Source: Lachnospiraceae bacterium (GTDB lineage: Bacteria; Bacillota_A; Clostridia; Lachnospirales; Lachnospiraceae). From it: 5,729 nt of DNA. The notes beneath the pieces were generated by a model. It saw nothing but the letters and a program-made list of their open reading frames with translations, was not told the origin of the DNA and searched no databases. Position 1 is the stretch's first letter. The number at the start of each line of letters is the position of its first letter. The position numbers were made by a program, and so were the translations under genes. The stretch is taken from the NCBI GenBank assembly GCA_017632755.1, contig JAGBQU010000079.1, forward strand, positions 1 to 5,729, given 5' to 3'. Below are positions 1 through 5,729 of the stretch, piece by piece.

Positions 1-476
1 CCTCTCCGATATGTTTTTTTGCCTTTGGCCTCTGCCGGTCCTTTTTGAGTGATGTGATAGATCCAGTAGGGCATATAGATGCCGCGGAAGCCGTCGATAT
101 GCTTTTGATCCCTGAGTGCGGAGGGCGCATAGATTGCGCGTTTCATCATGGATACATAAGCGTTTTTGCAATCTTCCTTGGTCTTTTCAAAGGGAATGAT
201 ATAATCCGGACGCTTTTCCTGTGAAAGGCGGCTGTCTAAAATAGTGGAGGCACCGCAGAAGCTGCAAAATGACGTAGCCTCATTGTCGGTACTCATCAGC
301 TCACCGCCGCACTGTGGACAGGTGAAGACCGTCGTTTCAAAAAAGGTATCCTCGATCGCGTCACGATCCTTCGTGACTGCGTAGGGATCCATCTCGGTCT
401 GGCAAAAATCGCACCGAAGCATCTGTGACGGAATGTAGAATTTTAAGTTTCCGCTACAATTCGGACATTGGTACAT
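1..476 (-). CDS. TFIIB-type double zinc-ribbon protein, N-terminal part (3' end outside window)
   Basis: The minus-strand frame is open from an ATG at 476-474 to the left edge, giving 158 residues without a stop. Two zinc-binding units are visible: CPNC (residues 4-7) paired with CDFC (22-25), and CPQC (53-56) paired with CSFC (71-74). Each is a CxxC/CxxC ribbon. They are followed by a segment beginning IIPFEKTKE (about 93-101) and then GIYMPYWIY (132-140), an arrangement I recognise from Firmicutes proteins usually labelled TFIIB-type zinc ribbon-containing and sometimes mislabelled as PriA-like helicase. Nothing helicase-like is visible here. Family members are generally much longer, often with hydrophobic C-terminal segments, so more than half may lie outside the window. 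The start is supported by AAAGGAG nine bases upstream. Molecular function is unknown; zinc binding is inferred from the cysteines. The gene is divergent from the repeat-protein operon, with no sign of a shared role. Confidence 0.85.
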   Translation of the reverse strand, partial: MYQCPNCSGNLKFYIPSQMLRCDFCQTEMDPYAVTKDRDAIEDTFFETTVFTCPQCGGELMSTDNEATSFCSFCGASTILDSRLSQEKRPDYIIPFEKTKEDCKNAYVSMMKRAIYAPSALRDQKHIDGFRGIYMPYWIYHITQKGPAEAKGKKTYRR

Positions 477-485
477 GCGAGAAAT

Positions 486-492
486 CTCCTTT
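486..492 (-). promoter_or_regulatory. Ribosome binding site of the zinc-ribbon gene
   Basis: On the minus strand this reads AAAGGAG and lies 9 nt upstream of the ATG at 476-474. The strong match and good spacing fix the start of the zinc-ribbon gene. Confidence 0.85.
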
Positions 493-527
493 GTATATTT
501 GGCAAATGCCTTTTTCTGATCTCTATC

Positions 528-556
528 ATTCTAATTCATCCGATGGGAAAAGTAAA
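528..556 (-). promoter_or_regulatory. Probable sigma-A promoter for the zinc-ribbon gene
   Basis: On the minus strand, TTTACT (551-556, 4 of 6 matches to the -35 consensus) is followed after 17 nt by TAGAAT (528-533, 5 of 6 matches to the -10 consensus). Transcription would start near 521 and give a leader of about 45 nt before the ATG at 476. The spacing is ideal and the position is right, but both boxes are imperfect in AT-rich DNA, so this is a moderate prediction. Confidence 0.5.
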
Positions 557-637
557 TGGCAAAGATCGCTGACACGTATTATGACATGGAAAGAAACGCT
601 GTGAGGTGAATGGGAAGCTATACAAAGTAGTTACAAA

Positions 638-667
638 TTGACAATCGAAGGTGCATACTGCTATAAT
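638..667 (+). promoter_or_regulatory. Strong sigma-A promoter with extended -10 for the tandem repeat-protein operon
   Basis: A perfect -35 TTGACA (638-643) and a perfect -10 TATAAT (662-667) are separated by 18 nt. A TG at 659-660, one base upstream of the -10, makes an extended -10 element. Transcription should start near 673-675, about 60 nt before the TTG start at 735. No obvious operator palindrome was seen beyond a tiny ATTG-A-CAAT overlapping the -35. The promoter overlaps the GTG at 651 that an automatic caller could choose as the start of the downstream gene, and so argues against that start. Confidence 0.9.
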
Positions 668-673
668 CATTGA

Positions 674-734
674 GACAATGCAAAGGATTATGGAAAATGA
701 AAAAGAGAAAGAGAATGAAAGAGGAGGGATTTCT
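674..734 (+). other. Predicted purine-rich 5' leader of the operon mRNA
   Basis: This is the stretch between the predicted transcription start and the TTG start codon. From about 690 to 728 it is almost entirely A and G with a few T and no C, which should leave the leader largely unstructured and the ribosome binding site accessible. It contains in-frame ATG codons at 678 and 690. Neither has a well-spaced Shine-Dalgarno, so they are weaker start candidates than 735. The extent rests on the predicted promoter, not on a measured transcript end. Confidence 0.55.
721..728 (+). promoter_or_regulatory. Ribosome binding site that fixes the TTG start at 735
   Basis: GAGGAGGG lies 6 nt upstream of TTG at 735. 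It is the only strong Shine-Dalgarno in the leader, and it places translation start directly before a classical signal peptide (KDKWK followed by a hydrophobic core). Confidence 0.85.
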
Positions 735-3248
735 TTGAAGGACAAATGGAAAGTTGCATGCAAAGTGGTCGTTGCATTGTGTTTTGCGGCGGCACTGACC
801 TTGACAGGTCTGCCTGGGATCGGCAGCATGCATGCACAGGCGTCGAAGATCGTTTCCAAAACGACACTGGGTGCCGTGACAGGCATTAAGTATGATCCAC
901 TTACAAAACGCGTTTCGTGGAACAAGGTGCCGGGGGCACTTAGCTATAGCGTAACATATCAGGGCAGTGAAGGAGGGAAAAGCGGTTTCACCACAGGCTC
1001 TTTGTATAAGGAATTCTCTTTGGATCCCGATACATACACGTTGACGATTTATGCGGAAAACAAAGAGGAATGCTATTGCGTGGCAACCAATGTTTCTTCC
1101 CAAGACTGCTATGATTATGATTATGACACCTCCATCAAGAATGAGGACGGCACATATGATCTGTACGCATATTTGAAAGGACCGGAGGTTACGGCTACGT
1201 TCACGGTTCCGCCTGCTGCCTCCACCACTGCGATCACGCAGATCGCGCGGATCAAGATCAGGGAAAAAGGAGAAGATCATGTGCTTCTTCAGCCGGTGAG
1301 CCGGGTGTCTCTGTTCTCGGGAGAATACCTGGTCTGGGAGTATTCCAACAACAGCGCATTTAAAAATGATGAGAAAAACGATCTGCTTCGATTCAAACGA
1401 TCCATCGGCACTGGGAGCGCCAGTCAGGATCTGGATGTTTCTTACGATTCCTTTGCGCCGGGAGAGACCGTGTATGTCCGTGCATGCGTATATAATCCGA
1501 AGTATGTGGCGGCATCCGATGAGGCGAAGCACAGCGCCTATACATCCGTTGTCACCTTTCTCGTTCCCGCGATCAAAGTCACATCCATTGGGGCAACCGC
1601 AACTGCATCTGAAATCACTTTGGTTGCGCGCACAAACAGGGAGGCGACCGGCTATCAGTTTGCCAAAAAGGTCGGATCAAAATGGGTGACCCTTGATACG
1701 CAGACCGACAAAACCTATGTAGATAAGGCACTTAGCAAAAATAGCACCTATGAGTATCGCGTGCGCGCCTATACATACAATAAATATACCAAAAAGACGA
1801 TATGGTCTGACTGGTATCTTGTAAAGGCCACGACATGGGGATCTGCACTCGACTTCCGGGCGCAGATGGCAGGGTCTTCGTCCGTCAAACTGACCTGGAA
1901 ACCGGTCAGCGGAGCGGAGGGCTATGAGATCTACCGCACGGACACGAGCAGCTCGGCCATCGTTTTCGATAAAGGCGTCTGGGTGGATTCCTTTGAAAAC
2001 TATACGCTTCTCAAGACGATTCCGAAACAAAAGGCCAAATCCTACACGGATAAGAAACTCAAAAAGAATGCCGTTTATTCCTATTGGATCCGTGCCTATA
2101 AGACCATCGGCAAGAGGAAATTCTATCTAGATGATGCCGATTCCATCAGCTTAAAGACAGGCTCGATCGAGGTGATATCAAATTATGTGACATCTTCGGG
2201 CAAAAAGATTATAAAGTGGAAGAAAATGACCGGGATCAAGGGATATTATATCCAACAAAGAGATCCCAAAACCCAGGAGTACCATACCATCAAGACGCTG
2301 AAGGCCTCGGCCACCTCGTATACCTTTGACCCGGTTGCGGTGGGAAATGATCCCATCACATATCTGATCGTGCCGTTTGATGGCAAGTGTGCATATAGTG
2401 GATCTGGCTTTACGCAAAGCCCCTTTTTAGCCGCACCTAAGAATGTCAAGGCAGTCAGGACAGCAGACGGCGTGAAGGTGAGCTGGTCTGCCGTGCCGGG
2501 AGCAGACTATTATATGGTATACAGGACGAAGACCGGTAAATATATACACACGAAAGAGCCAAACGGGTATAGCTATCAGAATCCCGAGATAGTTTATGAA
2601 GGGGCAGTCAATACCCAGAACTGCCATCCCGAACTGGGAGAGGAATCTTACAAGAGTGTGGGATCCTATAGTATCAATGCGATACGCACTACAAGCGTTG
2701 AGGATAAAGCCTTGGTTTACCGGGAAGTATCCGAGGATGAAAACGGTAATCCGATTAAGATTGGAAAGACATCCGATGGGAAAGATATCTATCAGACACA
2801 GGAAGCATTCTATAACGGGATCGAGGGTCCGGAACCCGGAACCACGTATCACTATTATATTGTCGCCCATGCGATGGATGCAAACGGTGTTACGTATAGC
2901 GATACGATAAAGGGATATGCAAGTAAGCCGGCCACGATCACCTACACCAATCTGGTAGCTAAGAAGGTGAGCAAGATCACCTCCGTAAAGAGCAAAAAGA
3001 AAGGGCAGGCGACCGTGTCCTTTAAGAAGGTCAAGGGTGTGGACGGCTATGCCATCTATCGCTGTGGAAAGAAAAACGGCACCTATGTGCTTATCGGATG
3101 TGTGGATAAAAAGAAAGTATCCTTTACGGATGCCTCCGCGCCTGCAGGAAAGACCGTATATTATAAGGTCGCATCCTATATAAAGGGAGAGAAACAGGCG
3201 AATATCTACTCCGCAAAGACAGCGGCTAAGAGCGTAAAAGTGAAATAG
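735..3248 (+). CDS. Secreted multi-domain fibronectin type III repeat protein (first of tandem pair)
   Basis: This complete gene encodes 837 residues from a TTG start and ends with TAG. A signal peptide is clear: a basic N-terminus (KDKWK), a hydrophobic core and a probable signal peptidase I site after AQA (residues 34-36). The mature protein is a string of about seven fibronectin type III-like units, roughly at 45-159, 165-278, 282-366, 370-474, 476-560, 566-736 and 743-836. Several carry the recurring core W..V.GA..Y.VYR, for example SWNKVPGALSY, TWKPVSGAEGYEIYR, SWSAVPGADYY and SFKKVKGVDGYAIYR. The sixth has an insertion of about 100 residues. The second is the least canonical and its assignment as FN3 is tentative. 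I see no catalytic domain, LPXTG motif, SLH or dockerin; the chain ends straight after the last domain (SVKVK). Such domains usually mediate binding or act as spacers, so an adhesive or matrix role is inference. A start at 651, 678 or 690 would add a charged extension and is disfavoured by the promoter and ribosome binding site. Confidence 0.9.
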   Translation: MKDKWKVACKVVVALCFAAALTLTGLPGIGSMHAQASKIVSKTTLGAVTGIKYDPLTKRVSWNKVPGALSYSVTYQGSEGGKSGFTTGSLYKEFSLDPDTYTLTIYAENKEECYCVATNVSSQDCYDYDYDTSIKNEDGTYDLYAYLKGPEVTATFTVPPAASTTAITQIARIKIREKGEDHVLLQPVSRVSLFSGEYLVWEYSNNSAFKNDEKNDLLRFKRSIGTGSASQDLDVSYDSFAPGETVYVRACVYNPKYVAASDEAKHSAYTSVVTFLVPAIKVTSIGATATASEITLVARTNREATGYQFAKKVGSKWVTLDTQTDKTYVDKALSKNSTYEYRVRAYTYNKYTKKTIWSDWYLVKATTWGSALDFRAQMAGSSSVKLTWKPVSGAEGYEIYRTDTSSSAIVFDKGVWVDSFENYTLLKTIPKQKAKSYTDKKLKKNAVYSYWIRAYKTIGKRKFYLDDADSISLKTGSIEVISNYVTSSGKKIIKWKKMTGIKGYYIQQRDPKTQEYHTIKTLKASATSYTFDPVAVGNDPITYLIVPFDGKCAYSGSGFTQSPFLAAPKNVKAVRTADGVKVSWSAVPGADYYMVYRTKTGKYIHTKEPNGYSYQNPEIVYEGAVNTQNCHPELGEESYKSVGSYSINAIRTTSVEDKALVYREVSEDENGNPIKIGKTSDGKDIYQTQEAFYNGIEGPEPGTTYHYYIVAHAMDANGVTYSDTIKGYASKPATITYTNLVAKKVSKITSVKSKKKGQATVSFKKVKGVDGYAIYRCGKKNGTYVLIGCVDKKKVSFTDASAPAGKTVYYKVASYIKGEKQANIYSAKTAAKSVKVK
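2934..3182 (+). repeat. Copy A of a 249-nt near-identical block shared by the tandem paralogues
   Basis: This segment codes for the end of domain six and most of the last FN3 domain of the first gene. It aligns without gaps to 5481-5729. By hand count there are 28 differences over 249 nt (about 89% identity). The first 77 nt (2934-3010) differ at only 2 positions, with third-codon positions preserved. It is the most similar stretch I found between the two genes and could be a substrate for homologous recombination. Confidence 0.85.
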
Positions 3249-3249
3249 G

Positions 3250-3257
3250 AAGGGGGG
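3250..3257 (+). promoter_or_regulatory. Ribosome binding site of the second repeat-protein gene
   Basis: AAGGGGGG sits in the 15-nt gap between the two genes, 6 nt upstream of TTG at 3264, the same spacing as in the first gene. The surrounding start region aligns with that of the first gene at about 10 of 14 positions, so the duplication appears to include the translation initiation signal. The run of six G could tune initiation if its length varied. Confidence 0.85.
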
Positions 3258-3263
3258 ATCATC

Positions 3264-5729
3264 TTGAAAAACGTAGTAAAAGTATTATGCAGGGGATTTT
3301 CTTCTCTTTGCCTTGCGGCAGTGCTTATGAGCGGACTGCCGGGCGTTGGGAGCATGCAGGCACAGGCGGCAAAGATCGTTGCGAAAAAGGCATTGGGCGC
3401 TGTGACTAATGTGAAATATGATCCGGCTACCCAAAGAGCATCCTGGGATAAGGTGGCAGGAGCAACAAGCTACAGATTGGTTTACAAAGACGACAAAGGA
3501 GCGACAAAAGGGACCAGGAACAAATCGGATATCTATGATGAGATCTCATTTTTAGCAACAGGTACGTATACCCTGACGATTTATGCACAAAATAACGGCG
3601 ATGACGGCGAATGTTATCTTGTAGCTGCAAATGTTGCCGATCTGAGCGATTACGAGCATGACACATCCATAAAGAACCCGGATGGAACCTATAACCTTTA
3701 TGACTATGTGAAAGGACCGGAAACCACGATCACGTTCACGGTTCCTGCCGATACCTCGACCACTTCGATCACGAAAGTATCGGGAATTGAGATCAAAGAA
3801 AAGAGGGATAACCAATTGACTGTCCGGCCAAAAACAGTTGTGCCGCTGCTCACCGGGGAATCTCTCATCTGGGAGTATGCCAACACGCCGGATTTTAAGG
3901 CCGATGTGAAAAGCGGCCGGGTAGTGTGGAAAAGAACGATTACCAAAGGGACTATAAGTCAGGAAACCACCATCTCTTATTCCTGGTTTACGCCCGGAGA
4001 TACCATATATGTCCGCGCCAGGGTATGGAATGAGAACTATGCGTATGTGACATCCAAGGACGAACGCTTTGGTGCCTATACTCCGACACTCACCTTCAAG
4101 ATTCCGGAAAACACGATCGACTCGCTGCAGACCACGACATCCGCTTCCGAGATCACACTTGAGGCAATGGCAAGCAGAACCGCTACCGGCTATCAGTTTG
4201 CCAAGAAGGTGGGATCAAAATGGGTGACCCTCGAGACGCAGACGGATAGGTTCTATACCGATAAGGCAGTCAACAAGAATACCCCCTATGAATATCGGGT
4301 GCGTGCATATAATTACAATAAATATACGAAAAAGACCATATGGACCCAGTGGTATTATGCAAAGGCCAGCACCTGGGGAACGAATCTGGATTTCCGGGCG
4401 CAGGCGGCCTCCGCAACATCCGTAAAGCTGACATGGAAACCGGTCAGCGGAGCGGAAGGCTATGAAATCTACCGCATGGATACGATCAGCAGCGGCGTAA
4501 ACACTGTAAAAGGTGTCAGAGTGGATGGCTTTGAAAGCTACACGTTGTTAAAGACGATTAAGAAGCAAAAGACAAAGTCCTACACGGATAAGAAGCTCAA
4601 AAAGAATACGGATTATTTTTATTGGATCCGTGCTTATAAGACCATCGGCAAGCAAAAATACTATCTCGATGGTTCTGATTACGTCAGCCTCAAAGCAGAT
4701 GGGATCACAGTCATCTCCGACTATGTGACGTCTGCCGGCAAGGAGGTTCTCAAATGGAAGAAAATGACGGGGATCAAGGGATACTATCTCCAGCTGAGAG
4801 ATCAGAAAACCGGCGATTACAATACGATTAAGACGCTGAAAGCTTCGGCAACATCCTATACCTTTGATGCGGTTGCTCTGGGAACTGATCCCGTCACATA
4901 TCGGATCGCTCCCTTTGATGCAAACAAAACCTATGACGGATACGCGTTTGACGTATGGCCATCTCTTGCGGCCCCTAAGAATGTCAAGGCGGTTAAGACC
5001 GCAAACGGTGTGAAGGTGAGCTGGTCAGCCGTGCCGGGAGCAGATTATTATCGGGTTTACAGGACGGAGGAGAACGATTATACATATTTCAAAACGGAAA
5101 ATGGCTACAACTATGACATCTATGCGGATCGTACCATTGTTTATGAGGCGGCAGTCAACACCAAAAACTGTCATCCGGAGCTGAATCAGGCCGGCTACCA
5201 AAACATCGGAACGTATTACACAGAGGAGATCCGCACCACAAGCGTAGAGGATAAGGCGGTTGTTTATCTGACCACGGCAAGGGATGAGAACGGCGATCCG
5301 ATCAAGATCGGTAAAACATCCGATGGAAAAGACCTCTATCAGACAGAGGAGACGTTCTATGAAGGGATAGAAGGACCGGAACCCGGAACAACCTATCACT
5401 ACTATGTTGTCGCATACAAGGACGATAATAACGGTCAGAGAGATGTCATAGCCACGAACAGTTATGACAGCAAGGCGGCTACGATCACCTACACCAATCT
5501 GGCAGCTAAGAAGGTGAGCAAGATCACCTCCGTAAAGAGCACAAAGAAAGGGCAGGCTACGGTATCCTTTAAGAAGGTCAAGGGCGTAGATGGCTATGCG
5601 ATCTACCGCTCGAAGAAGAAAAAAGGCACCTATGTGTTGATCGGATGCGTGGACAAAAAGAAAGCATCCTTTACCGATGGCTCCGCTCCTGCCGGAAAGA
5701 CCGCTTATTACAAGGTCGCATCCTATATA
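3264..5729 (+). CDS. Secreted multi-domain fibronectin type III repeat protein (second of tandem pair, 3' end outside window)
   Basis: The frame is open from TTG at 3264 to the right edge, exactly 822 codons. Comparison with the upstream paralogue suggests only about 21 residues are missing. A signal peptide is present, with a probable cleavage site after AQA (residues 33-35), and the motif GLPGVGSMQAQA parallels GLPGIGSMHAQA of its neighbour. The same order of about seven FN3-like domains follows, roughly at 44-161, 168-281, 287-370, 374-478, 481-568, 569-743 and 749 to the edge. Core motifs include SWDKVAGATSY, TWKPVSGAEGYEIYR, SWSAVPGADYYRVYR and SFKKVKGVDGYAIYR. The sixth domain has the same long insertion. 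No catalytic or anchoring motif is visible, though the extreme C-terminus is not seen. It lies 15 nt after the first gene with its own ribosome binding site and no intervening terminator, so the two are probably co-transcribed. Ligand and role are unknown; binding or structural function is inference. Confidence 0.9.
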   Translation, partial: MKNVVKVLCRGFSSLCLAAVLMSGLPGVGSMQAQAAKIVAKKALGAVTNVKYDPATQRASWDKVAGATSYRLVYKDDKGATKGTRNKSDIYDEISFLATGTYTLTIYAQNNGDDGECYLVAANVADLSDYEHDTSIKNPDGTYNLYDYVKGPETTITFTVPADTSTTSITKVSGIEIKEKRDNQLTVRPKTVVPLLTGESLIWEYANTPDFKADVKSGRVVWKRTITKGTISQETTISYSWFTPGDTIYVRARVWNENYAYVTSKDERFGAYTPTLTFKIPENTIDSLQTTTSASEITLEAMASRTATGYQFAKKVGSKWVTLETQTDRFYTDKAVNKNTPYEYRVRAYNYNKYTKKTIWTQWYYAKASTWGTNLDFRAQAASATSVKLTWKPVSGAEGYEIYRMDTISSGVNTVKGVRVDGFESYTLLKTIKKQKTKSYTDKKLKKNTDYFYWIRAYKTIGKQKYYLDGSDYVSLKADGITVISDYVTSAGKEVLKWKKMTGIKGYYLQLRDQKTGDYNTIKTLKASATSYTFDAVALGTDPVTYRIAPFDANKTYDGYAFDVWPSLAAPKNVKAVKTANGVKVSWSAVPGADYYRVYRTEENDYTYFKTENGYNYDIYADRTIVYEAAVNTKNCHPELNQAGYQNIGTYYTEEIRTTSVEDKAVVYLTTARDENGDPIKIGKTSDGKDLYQTEETFYEGIEGPEPGTTYHYYVVAYKDDNNGQRDVIATNSYDSKAATITYTNLAAKKVSKITSVKSTKKGQATVSFKKVKGVDGYAIYRSKKKKGTYVLIGCVDKKKASFTDGSAPAGKTAYYKVASYI
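5481..5729 (+). repeat. Copy B of a 249-nt near-identical block shared by the tandem paralogues
   Basis: This is the partner of 2934-3182, in the same orientation and the same reading frame, about 2.5 kb downstream. Positions 5481-5557 match copy A at 75 of 77 bases. The block is cut by the window edge, so the similarity may extend further. Confidence 0.85.

Noticed and set aside
1..476. Assignment of the zinc-ribbon protein as primosomal helicase PriA
   Set aside because: Some databases give this label to the family, but the visible part has only cysteine ribbons and the PFE/MPYW region, with no helicase motif.
637..645. Small palindrome ATTG-A-CAAT overlapping the -35 box as a possible operator
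   Set aside because: With 4-bp arms made mostly of the -35 consensus itself, it is too short to distinguish from chance.
735..800. Possible lipoprotein signal (cysteines at residues 9 and 16 of the first protein, likewise in the second)
   Set aside because: The residues before Cys16 are VAL in the first protein and SSL in the second, so the -1 position is Leu rather than Gly, Ala or Ser. Both proteins instead have a good AQA signal peptidase I site.
618..1532. Long minus-strand open frame (about 304 codons) opposite the first repeat gene
   Set aside because: It lies antisense to convincing FN3 coding sequence, its product is rich in Cys, Arg, His and runs of Ile with no domain signal, and its 3' end crosses the strong plus-strand promoter.
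2427..2870. Minus-strand open frame (about 147 codons), with a similar one at 5025-5399
   Set aside because: The two are mirror images of the homologous domain-six region in the paralogues; their resemblance comes from the sense-strand duplication.
3249..3263. Terminator or separate promoter between the two repeat genes
   Set aside because: The gap is only 15 nt and is filled by the ribosome binding site; there is no hairpin or T-run.

Overview
The window looks like chromosomal DNA from a Gram-positive anaerobe of the Clostridia, probably Lachnospiraceae-like. I infer this from the strong purine-rich ribosome binding sites, a near-perfect sigma-A promoter with an extended -10, TTG start codons, moderate GC content, and protein families (secreted fibronectin type III repeat proteins, TFIIB-type double zinc-ribbon protein) that are common in that group. 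I cannot assign a genus.

Layout: positions 1-476 (minus strand) hold the N-terminal 158 codons of a double zinc-ribbon protein that runs off the left edge. Positions 477-734 are a divergent intergenic region. It carries a probable minus-strand promoter, a very strong plus-strand promoter (638-667) and a purine-rich leader. From 735 to 3248 there is a complete 837-residue secreted protein built almost entirely of about seven fibronectin type III-like domains. After a 15-nt gap a paralogue starts at 3264 and is still open at the right edge (822 codons seen; about 21 missing by comparison with its neighbour). The two plus-strand genes almost certainly form one transcription unit.

The two large genes are a tandem duplication. 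Signal peptides, translation initiation regions (both TTG, both 6 nt after a G-rich Shine-Dalgarno) and domain order are all shared. Divergence is very uneven: by hand alignment about 40% protein identity in the second domain, about 75% in the fourth and about 90% in the last, where one 77-nt stretch differs at only two bases. Neither protein shows a catalytic domain, and the complete one has no recognisable wall anchor. They are best read as secreted binding, adhesive or matrix-type proteins of unknown ligand. The zinc-ribbon gene is transcribed away from them and no functional link can be shown. I see no RNA genes, mobile elements, CRISPR arrays or terminators. The main interest is the duplicated, mosaically conserved repeat-protein pair and the start-site correction for its first gene.
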